From Bacteroidaceae bacterium (GTDB lineage Bacteria > Bacteroidota > Bacteroidia > Bacteroidales > Bacteroidaceae): a stretch of DNA of 64,000 nt. The stretch lies in assembly GCA_017429525.1 (NCBI GenBank), contig JAFROT010000036.1:1-64000 (forward strand). Reading direction: 5' to 3'. Position numbers and translations under genes: made by a program. The notes below the pieces were generated by a model. It did no database searches and was not told the DNA's origin. It worked only from the letters and a program-made list of their open reading frames with translations. Position 1 is the first letter of the stretch. Each line of letters begins with the position of its first letter. Positions 48,356 to 56,113 of the stretch are shown piece by piece.

Positions 48356-51300
48356 CACCAATTGATTACATTCAAGTATTTATCAACAATCATTCCATCC
48401 TGTGCCTTCAGGCTGACACGTGCCTTTTGCCTTGCACGGAATCGGATCTTCATAAGCACGCAATCGCCCTCGACGTAAGGACGCTCGCCGCAGTTGACGA
48501 ACGTGGGATAGAGCGCTTTCTGCCCATTGGAGTGGAGGCGGTCGTTCGTGAGATTGCGCATCTCAAGCATGCCTGGTGCGTCGATCCCTACGTACTCAAA
48601 GTCATTCACGTCATACGGCAAGGCGAAACTGAGGGCATTGACGCTCTGTAGGCCCTTGCCCGTGACAGTGAGGGTGACGATCTCGCCTGCATTCACCTGC
48701 GTCTTGTCAGCCTGAACAACGACCCGACCTGCCACCTCAGGCACACGACGACTGCTAACACCCGGCTCCAGCTCAAGGCCCACGGCACTGGCGTCGTAAG
48801 CATCAATCAGGCCGTTCTGATTCAGGTCGCCACGCGAGATATAACCCTCGTAGTCGCCATCGCCACGGCGCAGGCCCATGTAGTTCATATAACTGGTAAG
48901 GTCGTTCTCGTCAATACGATTGTCGTGGTTGATGTCACCCGGGATGTACATCTCGGCCTCAGGATTGCGGAAGACGTACAACTGCTGTCCACTGCCGAAG
49001 CCGCCACGAGACTCCTCGACATGCAGACGCAGATAGCGAGCAGGCTTGCTCGTCTGATGGGCTGCAAGATCAAAGTCTGTCCATGTCTGTCGATCCAGGC
49101 TGTAGCTAATCTTGGCACTCGAAATGGTTCCGTTGCCGTGATCGGGACGCGGGACATACCGAATGCTGTCAATCTGCGCCACGACGTGAAGGTCGAGGAT
49201 GACATCGAAAGGCGTGGCTTTAGGCTTATCCCAAGCCGTATGCCAGGTCGTTCCTTCGTCAAAGTCGAAGAGATGGCTGATGTTCTGTCCGGGCTGAGCT
49301 TCAAGAGTAGATTCAGCCGTAATGCCGTGGATGGCGAAGCGCAGCGGGTCGGGCGAAGTGCGGAACTTCTCGCGCGTCCACTCGCCTTTGCCCTGCTTGT
49401 TCACGGCACGCACGCGCACCTCATAGTTCGTCTCAGGCTTCAGGTCTCCAAGGGTAAACTCCGTATCACGAATCGTAGAGAAGAGTTGTCCCAAGTGCTC
49501 GATTTCGTAGTAATCGGCATTCTCCACGGCCGTCCACTTCAGGGGGAGCGTATAGGCCGACGGCGAGATCACGCCATCCTCGAAATCGTCGGTCAGCAGT
49601 TCAGGCTGTCCGAGCGTACCCGAGTGACGGAGCAGCGGATCGCTGTCGTCAAACGAATAGCCCTCTACGGTCAGTTGAATGAGCGTGCTCGTGATGTCGG
49701 CATCGGCAACGCAGACATACAGGCGCGGCGAATGAATGACCTCCAAACCTGACATCTCAGAGTTAGGTGTTGACCAGAGGTTCAGCTGCGGCTCGGCATC
49801 GTAATAGAAAACGTTAGTGTTCTCCATGAAGTCCTTGAGTGTCTGCGCTTCGTCCAGACGGACTTTCTTGTCATTCACCTTCAGCACGACCTTCTTAGGG
49901 CGTGCGTTCACGTTGATGATGAACTCGGTGCTCTTCATCGGCTCAAAGCCCTTGAACGAGCCCTGTGTCGGCTCGATGGTGAGAGTGAGGCGTCCTTTCT
50001 TATTAAAATCCGACGTGACGTGCGTCAACGTGCTCTCGCCACGCAGATAGCCCTGGGTGCGACCATCGTCGTCGTAGGCCGTGAACTCCGAATGGCCATA
50101 GGGATAAAAGAGGAACGCGCGCGTGTGAGGGTCGACCTGACTGGGATTGTTGTGAGCGTGGATATAGGGTATAATGGCTCCGCGACGGACAAACACGGGC
50201 AGTTTCCACAACGGGGCCGGGAAGCCGTTGATGATGCGACCACCCGCATAGCACTGACCCGAGAAGAAGTCCACCCATTGGCCTTCGGGCAGGTAGATAT
50301 TGTCGCGAACATCGTTGCCGAGTTCGTCGGCACGCGTATTCTGATAGATAGGCGCCACGAGGACAGAGGGCCCATAGAGGAACTCGTATTTGGCATGGGC
50401 AGCCTCTTCGAGGGGACTTCCCACAGGGCGAATCATCGGCAGCCCGTCAGTGGCCTCGTGAGCGATGGTATAAGCATAGGGCATGAACATCGACTTCAGT
50501 TTCAAGTACCAGCGGTTGATGCTGGCGGCCGGCTCACCTAATGCTTGCGGGTACTTGGGGTTGGTGCCCCAACCGTCCATATTCAGCTGCATCGGCGTGA
50601 AGGTCTTCCACTGATAATCGCGCACGTTAACGGGCAGGTTGCGCCCACCGAAAATGCCGTCCATGTCCGAGCCTATATTGGGCTGTCCGCTCAGGCCAGC
50701 GCCGAGATACGTGGGCAGATGGAAGCGGATATACTCCCAATCGCCACCCGTCTGGTCGCCCGTCCAGATGCCTGCATAGCGCTGCGTACCAGCCCATCCG
50801 TCGACCGAGATAATGAACGGGCGGGCATCATTGCCGTACTGAGGCATAATCTCGCCCACATCAGCAACGCCGTTAAGGCCGAACGAATAGCCTGCACCTA
50901 CCCAGGCGACGTCTGTCTTCAGCACACGCACACCTGCATCGCGAACCTCGCGAACGATGTCGCGTTGCAAAAGCGCTTCCACGCCCTCCTTGGGGTGAAG
51001 GTCGCTCTGCGTCCACAGGCCTATCTCAACGCCCTTCTGTCGGGCATAGTCGCCAAACAACCGCAGGTTTTCCACGTTCCCCTCGAGCGTTCCCGTCTGG
51101 CCATAACCCGTGGCGTAACCGTCGTTGGGCAAGATCCAGCCCAGAGGCATGTCGGCCTTTTCGTAACGGTCGATGACGGCACGCGCTGAGAAGGGGTAAC
51201 TACCTTCTTGTTCGCCGTTCAAGGTCTCGCGGATGCCACCTTCGACGGGCTTCTGCGATTCCTTATAATATTTGCCGTCTTCGAAGAGGATACCCTTCTC

Positions 51301-52140
51301 GCCTTCTCCCTCGGCGACCAACGTCCAATAGTCGCGGTTGTAGGCATTCAAGTGACCTTCATAGAAACCGAATTTAGGCAGCAGTACGGGATGACCCGTC
51401 AGCTGATAGAAGTCATTCAAGAGAGGCACGCAGCCATCATCCACCATCATGAAGAGGTCGAGATAGGCCTCTTCATGCCTAAGCGTGACCACTTGCGGGT
51501 CCGTAGCGGCAAAGTCATATTTGCCAGGACGGAACGTGTGCCAGAGAATGCCGTAGCCCGCTGTGCTCCAGTAGAAAGGCGTGGGCGAAGACACCCCGCC
51601 ATCGGTCCAGTTGTTGGTGTTCTCGATGGCAATGACCGTGCCACGATGGGCATAGCGGCCATTCTGAACGCCACCGCCGTAGAAGCGCTCGTCGGGCTGA
51701 GCAGACAGCTGCAGCGTCGTGCTCTTGTCGTCAACGGTCAGGGCTGCTCCCGTCTGCCCAGTCACCTTCTTGCCGGTGCGGCGATCGATGAAGTCCATGC
51801 GACCTGTCTCTCGGTCTACGCTGATGAGCAGTTGCGGGGTCTGAATATGGTAGGACGAAGCATCTTCCTCCACCGTCAGTTCGCCTACGGCTCGGCGGGG
51901 CTGGTCCACCAAGATCTTGGCAGGAGGCGTTGCCACGGGGTCGTGCATGCCGCCGCCCTTAGGATCCATAAACAGTCGTACGATAGTAGGACCATAAAAG
52001 TCCAGCGTCAGGATCTGTCCGTTGTCAGAGCGGATTTCAACAGCCGTAGGGTTTAGGCGATTGACCTTTACTGCAGCCACAGCCGACTGCGTCATCACTG
52101 AAAGCACAAAGGCAAAGCAAAGGAATATACGTCTCAGCAT
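48355..52140 (-). CDS. Multimodular GH31 alpha-glucosidase-type enzyme with dockerin and cohesin-like domains
   Basis: A 1261-residue secreted enzyme with signal peptide (LCFAFVLSVMTQSAVAA). The GH31 domain covers about residues 20-740: VLKTDVAWVGAGYSFG holds the nucleophile Asp near 410, and RYAGIWTGDQTGGDW holds the acid/base Asp near 462. A fibronectin-III-like domain (VRAVNKQGKGEW), an F5/8C-like lectin module (YLRLHVEESRGGFGSGQ) and two dockerin-type calcium repeats (GDINHDNRIDENDLT, GDLNQNGLIDAYDAS) follow. The C-terminal 120 residues are cohesin-like (LSFALPYDVNDFEYVGI). GH31 enzymes cleave alpha-glucosides, so it may work with the GH66/GH97 PUL. A promoter lies at 52168-52199. Confidence 0.88.
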   Translation of the reverse strand: MLRRIFLCFAFVLSVMTQSAVAAVKVNRLNPTAVEIRSDNGQILTLDFYGPTIVRLFMDPKGGGMHDPVATPPAKILVDQPRRAVGELTVEEDASSYHIQTPQLLISVDRETGRMDFIDRRTGKKVTGQTGAALTVDDKSTTLQLSAQPDERFYGGGVQNGRYAHRGTVIAIENTNNWTDGGVSSPTPFYWSTAGYGILWHTFRPGKYDFAATDPQVVTLRHEEAYLDLFMMVDDGCVPLLNDFYQLTGHPVLLPKFGFYEGHLNAYNRDYWTLVAEGEGEKGILFEDGKYYKESQKPVEGGIRETLNGEQEGSYPFSARAVIDRYEKADMPLGWILPNDGYATGYGQTGTLEGNVENLRLFGDYARQKGVEIGLWTQSDLHPKEGVEALLQRDIVREVRDAGVRVLKTDVAWVGAGYSFGLNGVADVGEIMPQYGNDARPFIISVDGWAGTQRYAGIWTGDQTGGDWEYIRFHLPTYLGAGLSGQPNIGSDMDGIFGGRNLPVNVRDYQWKTFTPMQLNMDGWGTNPKYPQALGEPAASINRWYLKLKSMFMPYAYTIAHEATDGLPMIRPVGSPLEEAAHAKYEFLYGPSVLVAPIYQNTRADELGNDVRDNIYLPEGQWVDFFSGQCYAGGRIINGFPAPLWKLPVFVRRGAIIPYIHAHNNPSQVDPHTRAFLFYPYGHSEFTAYDDDGRTQGYLRGESTLTHVTSDFNKKGRLTLTIEPTQGSFKGFEPMKSTEFIINVNARPKKVVLKVNDKKVRLDEAQTLKDFMENTNVFYYDAEPQLNLWSTPNSEMSGLEVIHSPRLYVCVADADITSTLIQLTVEGYSFDDSDPLLRHSGTLGQPELLTDDFEDGVISPSAYTLPLKWTAVENADYYEIEHLGQLFSTIRDTEFTLGDLKPETNYEVRVRAVNKQGKGEWTREKFRTSPDPLRFAIHGITAESTLEAQPGQNISHLFDFDEGTTWHTAWDKPKATPFDVILDLHVVAQIDSIRYVPRPDHGNGTISSAKISYSLDRQTWTDFDLAAHQTSKPARYLRLHVEESRGGFGSGQQLYVFRNPEAEMYIPGDINHDNRIDENDLTSYMNYMGLRRGDGDYEGYISRGDLNQNGLIDAYDASAVGLELEPGVSSRRVPEVAGRVVVQADKTQVNAGEIVTLTVTGKGLQSVNALSFALPYDVNDFEYVGIDAPGMLEMRNLTNDRLHSNGQKALYPTFVNCGERPYVEGDCVLMKIRFRARQKARVSLKAQDGMIVDKYLNVINW

Positions 52141-52167
52141 AGCTTAATCTTTTATCGTTTCTGCCCG

Positions 52168-52199
52168 CAAAGATAACCACTTTTTCTTGAACAGCACAA
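52168..52199 (-). promoter_or_regulatory. Bacteroidetes-type promoter of the GH31-radA operon
   Basis: On the minus strand, TTG at 52199-52197, a 21-base spacer and TATCTTTG at 52175-52168. The start codon lies 28 bases further on. Confidence 0.65.
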
Positions 52200-52285
52200 C
52201 TTTTTGCTCCTTTTTCATCAAATTGCAGCATAACGAGATTCTCATGCACAACAAAAATATCGTTACGAAGTATTTTGCGTGCTTT

Positions 52286-52319
52286 CTTGATGTATTCTCA
52301 AAAAAACGTTGTATCTTTG
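52286..52319 (+). promoter_or_regulatory. Promoter of the coiled-coil membrane protein gene
   Basis: CTTG at 52286-52289 and TATCTTTG at 52312-52319, with a 22-base spacer, one longer than usual. The start at 52339 follows 19 bases later. A longer frame starting at 52309 would overlap this element. Confidence 0.55.
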
Positions 52320-52338
52320 CATCAAAATTCAACAGACA

Positions 52339-53217
52339 ATGAACAAAAAGACACTTTACACACTCGTCGGCATCGTCATAGCGGCGGTGCTGGCAGCTAT
52401 GGCCTACCTCATCTATTCACTCAACAAGTCCAACGAAGAGAACAAGCAGATGCTGGAGCTCGCCGAGATGGACAAGCGCGAGATGGAGAATGAATATGAG
52501 AGCTTCGCCCGTCAGTACAACGAGATGAAGACGCAGATCAACAACGACTCGCTGATGGCACAACTCGAACAAGAACAGCAACGCACTCAGGAACTGCTCG
52601 AGGAACTGCGCCGAACGAAGAGCAACGATGCCGCTGAGATTGCCCGCCTGAAGAAGGAACTGGCGACAATGCGTCAGGTGCTGAAGTCGTTTGTTGCTGA
52701 GATCGACTCGCTGAACCGCCTGAACACGCAGCTTTCCAACGAGAACGAGAACCTGCGCCAACAGCAAGTCGTGCAGCAACAGCAGATTACGAATCTCTCC
52801 TCAGAGAAAGCTTCGCTCACCGACAAAGTGGAGATTGCCAGTCAGTTGGACGCTACGGCCGTACACATCAGCGCCCTGAACAAGCGGCAGAAAGCGGCCA
52901 AGAAGATTGCCGACGTCAAGACGATTCAGGTGTCGTTCAACATAGCGCGCAACGTGACGGCTGCCGCTGGCGCACGAACCATCTACGTCCGCATCGTCAA
53001 GCCGACTGGCGAGGCTGTCGATGGTGGCGGTACGTTCGCCTACGAGAACCGCAACCTCGAATATGCTATGCGTAAGGACATCGAGTACAACGGCGAGGAG
53101 ACGCCTGTCACCGTCTACTGGAACGTCACCGAGATGCTCGTGGCCGGACAGTACCGCGTCCAGATCTTCGCCGACGGCAAGAACATCGGAGGCGGGAGCA
53201 TTAACTTTGAAAAATAA
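52339..53217 (+). CDS. Coiled-coil membrane-anchored protein, function unknown
   Basis: A 292-residue protein with an N-terminal membrane anchor (LYTLVGIVIAAVLAAMAYLIY) and a long coiled coil from about residue 30 to 165 (EEN..MLELAEMDKREMENEYE, QQQVVQQQQITNLSSEKASL). A compact C-terminal beta-rich domain of about 110 residues (VQFNIARN-like VSFNIARNVTAAAGARTIYVR without break, NVTEMLVAGQYRVQIFADGK) follows. The layout suggests a periplasmic spacer carrying a small domain. I do not recognise a named family. The stop codon is 2 bases before an inverted-repeat element. Confidence 0.8.
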   Translation: MNKKTLYTLVGIVIAAVLAAMAYLIYSLNKSNEENKQMLELAEMDKREMENEYESFARQYNEMKTQINNDSLMAQLEQEQQRTQELLEELRRTKSNDAAEIARLKKELATMRQVLKSFVAEIDSLNRLNTQLSNENENLRQQQVVQQQQITNLSSEKASLTDKVEIASQLDATAVHISALNKRQKAAKKIADVKTIQVSFNIARNVTAAAGARTIYVRIVKPTGEAVDGGGTFAYENRNLEYAMRKDIEYNGEETPVTVYWNVTEMLVAGQYRVQIFADGKNIGGGSINFEK

Positions 53218-53219
53218 AA

Positions 53220-53383
53220 GACCCACCCCTCACCCTCCCTTGTAGGGAGGGAGTGGTCACCTATCAAGAATCATTATCTTTCTTGTTTATTGCTTTTGGG
53301 AATTCTATTAAATGTATCACTTATAATCCTTCACCCATCAAGGTAACTACTCCCTCCCTGCAAGGGAGGGTGAGGGGTGGGTC
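53220..53383. mobile_element. 164-bp element with 35-bp terminal inverted repeats (MITE-like)
   Basis: The left end 53220-53254 (GACCCACCCCTCACCCTCCC...) and right end 53349-53383 are inverted copies matching at 34 of 35 positions, with weaker similarity for 8 more bases inward. Each arm is itself a small hairpin (CCCTCCC-5-GGGAGGG). No transposase and no convincing target-site duplication are seen. It fills the whole gap between two genes, starting 2 bases after one stop and ending 7 bases before the next start codon. It may be a non-autonomous mobile element or a processed RNA structure. Confidence 0.65.
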
Positions 53384-53390
53384 CTCTATT

Positions 53391-54779
53391 ATGGAAGCAG
53401 TATTCTCCTACATCATCAACCTCGGCGCATCGGTTATGATGCCCATCCTGTTCACCATCATCGGTCTGTGCATTGGACTTAAGTTCGGCAAATCGTTGCT
53501 CAGCGGCTTGTATGTGGGCGTCGGTTTCGTGGGCCTCGGCATCGTCACGGCTCTGCTGACCAACAACTTCAAGGACCCGCTGACGAGCATCTCCGACATC
53601 TACCACCTGCAACTCAATATCTTCGATATGGGCTGGCCTGCCGCTGCCGCCGTAGCCTACAATACGGCCGTCGGCGCCCTGATTATTCCCATCTGCTTAG
53701 GCGTTAACTTTCTGATGGTGCTGACGAAGACCACGCGCACCGTCAACATCGACCTGTGGAACTATTGGCACTTCGCCTTCATCGGCGCCGTGGTCTATTT
53801 TGTCAAGGACCAAAGCCTGGCCTGGGGCTACTTCGCAGCCATCGTGTGCTATATGTTCACGCTCGTTATGGCCGACCTGACGGCCGAGAAGTTCCAGAAA
53901 CACTACGACCTGGACGGCATCTCGATTCCTCAGCCTTTCTGCCAGAGCTTCGTGCCTTTTGCCATCGCAATCAACTGGTTGCTCGACCGCATCCCCGGTT
54001 TCTCTAAGCTCGACATCGATGCCGAGGGACTGAAGAAGAAGTTCGGCGTGCTGGGCGAACCGCTCATCCTCGGTGTCATCGTGGGTGCACTCATCGGAGC
54101 CCTCAGCGTGAAGGAATGGAACAGCGATGCCGCCAAGACGATTCTCTCGCTTGGAGTCATCATGGGTGCCGTGATGGAGCTCATCCCCCGCGTCACGAAG
54201 CTGTTCATCGACGGCCTGATGCCCATCAGCCAGAAGACCAAGGAGGTCGTAGAGAAGAACTTCAACGGCAAGAAGGTGCACATCGGCATGAGCCCTGCCC
54301 TCGTCATCGGTCATCCCACGACGCTCGTGGTCTCGCTGCTGCTCATCCCCACCGTGCTGTTCCTGGCCGTCGTGCTGCCCGGCAATCAGTTCCTGCCGCT
54401 GGCGTCGCTGGCTGGCATGTTCTACCTCTTCCCCATGGTACTGCCCATCACGAAGAACAACGTCGTCAAGACCTTCATCATCGGTCTCGTGGCCCTCATC
54501 TTCGGTCTGTACTTCGTCACCGATATGAGTGCCGACTTCACCTCCGCTGCCAACTCCGTCTATGCTGCCACGCAGGACGCCGCAGCCAAGGTGCCTGAGG
54601 GCTTCCTCGCCGGTGCCCTCGACTTCTGCTCGTCGCTCATCGGCTGGGTCATCTTCCGCGGCTGCAAGAGCCTTGACTACATCGGTATGGGCCTCCTCGC
54701 TGGCTTCACGGTCGTCATGATGTTCATCAACCGGAAACGAATCGTTGAGGACGAAAAGAAGAACGCTAATATAAAGTAA
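53391..54779 (+). CDS. Galactitol-type PTS EIIC-like permease
   Basis: A 462-residue integral membrane protein with about 10-12 hydrophobic segments, resembling the EIIC-Gat (galactitol) family (FSYIINLGASVMMPILFTIIG without break, PICLGVNFLMVLTKTTRTVNIDLWNYWHFA in parts). The start at 53391 is chosen because a longer frame from 53253 would read through the inverted-repeat element. No EIIA, EIIB, HPr or EI gene is present here, and Bacteroidetes seldom have a full PTS, so it may act as a secondary carrier. It is followed after 20 bases by a KduI-like isomerase gene, suggesting transport of a uronate-type or related sugar. That is inference from context. Confidence 0.78.
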   Translation: MEAVFSYIINLGASVMMPILFTIIGLCIGLKFGKSLLSGLYVGVGFVGLGIVTALLTNNFKDPLTSISDIYHLQLNIFDMGWPAAAAVAYNTAVGALIIPICLGVNFLMVLTKTTRTVNIDLWNYWHFAFIGAVVYFVKDQSLAWGYFAAIVCYMFTLVMADLTAEKFQKHYDLDGISIPQPFCQSFVPFAIAINWLLDRIPGFSKLDIDAEGLKKKFGVLGEPLILGVIVGALIGALSVKEWNSDAAKTILSLGVIMGAVMELIPRVTKLFIDGLMPISQKTKEVVEKNFNGKKVHIGMSPALVIGHPTTLVVSLLLIPTVLFLAVVLPGNQFLPLASLAGMFYLFPMVLPITKNNVVKTFIIGLVALIFGLYFVTDMSADFTSAANSVYAATQDAAAKVPEGFLAGALDFCSSLIGWVIFRGCKSLDYIGMGLLAGFTVVMMFINRKRIVEDEKKNANIK

Positions 54780-54799
54780 CATCAAAAAAATAATTCACA

Positions 54800-55774
54800 A
54801 TGAAAAAGTTATTTCTTTCTTTAGCCCTGCTGGCAACCGCATTGGCTTCCCCCGCACAGCAGAAAGTTCATTTCCAGACAGCCTGCCATCCCGAGGACGT
54901 GAAGCACTACGACACCAAGACGCTGCGTGATCGCTTCGTCATGGAGAAGGTCATGGTTGCCGACGAGATTAACCTGACTTATTCCCACTACGACCGCTTC
55001 ATCTTCGGTGGCGCAATGCCTGTCACGAAGACATTGAAGCTGGAGAACTTCCTCGAACTGGGCCTCGACGTAGATCCCGGCATCACGGACAAGTACTTCC
55101 TCTACAACCGCGAGCTCGGCGTCGTCAACTGCGGTCAGGGAGATGGCGTTGTCATCGTTGATGGCAAGGAGTATGCCCTCTCACCGAAGGAAGCCCTCTA
55201 CATCGGTCGCGGTCACATCGGCAAGGGCAAGGACGTGAATAAGGAAGTCCTCTTCCGCTCGAAGGACGCCTCGAAACCCGCTAAGTTCTACCTCAACAGC
55301 GCTACAGCCCACCAGCACTACAAGACGCAGTGGATCACCCTCGACGGCCGTAAGGGCTCGCTGAAGGCTGCTGTCTGGGGCCCCGTAGGTTCGCTCGAGG
55401 AGTGCAACAACCGCACCGTCTACAAGCTTATCGTCAACGACGTGCTCGAGGAAGGTCCCTGCCAGCTGCAGCTCGGACTGACGCAGCTGAATCCCGGTGC
55501 TGCTTGGAACACCATGCCTCCTCACACCCACGGCCGCCGTATCGAGGCCTACTACTACTTCAACCTGCCCGAAGATCAGACCATCGCTCACATCATGGGC
55601 GAGCCTCAGGAGAGCCGAGTCGTATGGCTCCACAACGAGCAGGCCATCATGTCGCCCGAATGGAGCATCCATGCTGCCGCCGGCACCTACTACTACACCT
55701 TCATCTGGGGTATGGCGGGCGAGAACCTCTACTACAACGACAAGGACAACATCCCTGTCATCAATCTGCAATAA
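54800..55774 (+). CDS. kduI: KduI-like 5-keto-4-deoxyuronate isomerase with a signal peptide
   Basis: Matches KduI, which isomerises 5-keto-4-deoxyuronate from pectin or glycosaminoglycan breakdown. Family motifs are intact: [36 protein letters not shown] in parts, [15 protein letters not shown], and the cupin metal site [19 protein letters not shown] with two His and a Glu. A further His lies in [21 protein letters not shown]. Unlike enteric KduI, it begins with a clear signal peptide ([21 protein letters not shown]) and is therefore predicted to be periplasmic. It is cotranscribed with the EIIC-like permease gene 20 bases upstream. Confidence 0.88.
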   Translation: MKKLFLSLALLATALASPAQQKVHFQTACHPEDVKHYDTKTLRDRFVMEKVMVADEINLTYSHYDRFIFGGAMPVTKTLKLENFLELGLDVDPGITDKYFLYNRELGVVNCGQGDGVVIVDGKEYALSPKEALYIGRGHIGKGKDVNKEVLFRSKDASKPAKFYLNSATAHQHYKTQWITLDGRKGSLKAAVWGPVGSLEECNNRTVYKLIVNDVLEEGPCQLQLGLTQLNPGAAWNTMPPHTHGRRIEAYYYFNLPEDQTIAHIMGEPQESRVVWLHNEQAIMSPEWSIHAAAGTYYYTFIWGMAGENLYYNDKDNIPVINLQ

Positions 55775-55799
55775 GCCAAGAATCCCTTTATCCCATACG

Positions 55800-55838
55800 A
55801 ACGGGGCTGTGTCAAGCATCAGTTGACACAGCCCCGTT
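55800..55838 (+). terminator. Strong hairpin after kduI
   Basis: AACGGGGCTGTGTCAA pairs perfectly over 16 bp with TTGACACAGCCCCGTT around GCATCAG. Only a weak T-rich tail follows. It begins 26 bases after the stop codon. Confidence 0.75.
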
Positions 55839-55927
55839 GCTGTTAGCGACTATAGCCTCAGCCCGATACGCTCATAAGCATCGCCTACTGCGCCTGTATC
55901 CATGAGCGTTTTCATCTGAATGTATTC

Positions 55928-55951
55928 GTTATTCGGTCGCGACCGAATAAC
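55928..55951. repeat. Perfect 24-bp palindrome, copy 2
   Basis: Identical in all 24 bases to 28922-28945: GTTATTCGGTCG and its reverse complement. Five bases later repeat array 3 begins. Confidence 0.95.
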
Positions 55952-55956
55952 ACGAA

Positions 55957-56088
55957 CATCTATATGTATCGCACGATGCGTCTATATGTATCGCCCAATG
56001 CGTCTATATGTATCAGCCGATACGTCCTTATCTTCAGGCCGATGCGACCGTTCGCTTCAAGCTGAAGGACCGTTCGCATCGACTCATG
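55957..56088 (+). repeat. 22-bp tandem repeat array 3
   Basis: Six contiguous 22-bp units start at 55957, 55979, 56001, 56023, 56045 and 56067. Units 1-3 share (C)(A/G)TCTATATGTATC. Unit 4 (CGTCCTTATCTTCAGGCC...) resembles array 1. Units 5-6 (CGACCGTTCGC...) resemble array 2. The array fills the interval between kduI and the PI-PLC-like gene and ends 25 bases from the latter's stop codon. The 339-base interval 55775-56113 holds only this array, the palindrome and the kduI hairpin. Confidence 0.88.
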
Positions 56089-56113
56089 CCTCTTGAGGCA
56101 AGACAATCAGCGA

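Noticed and set aside
53211-53260. Target-site duplication around the 164-bp inverted-repeat element
   Set aside because: The flanks (AAATAAAA on the left, CTCTATTA on the right) do not match.
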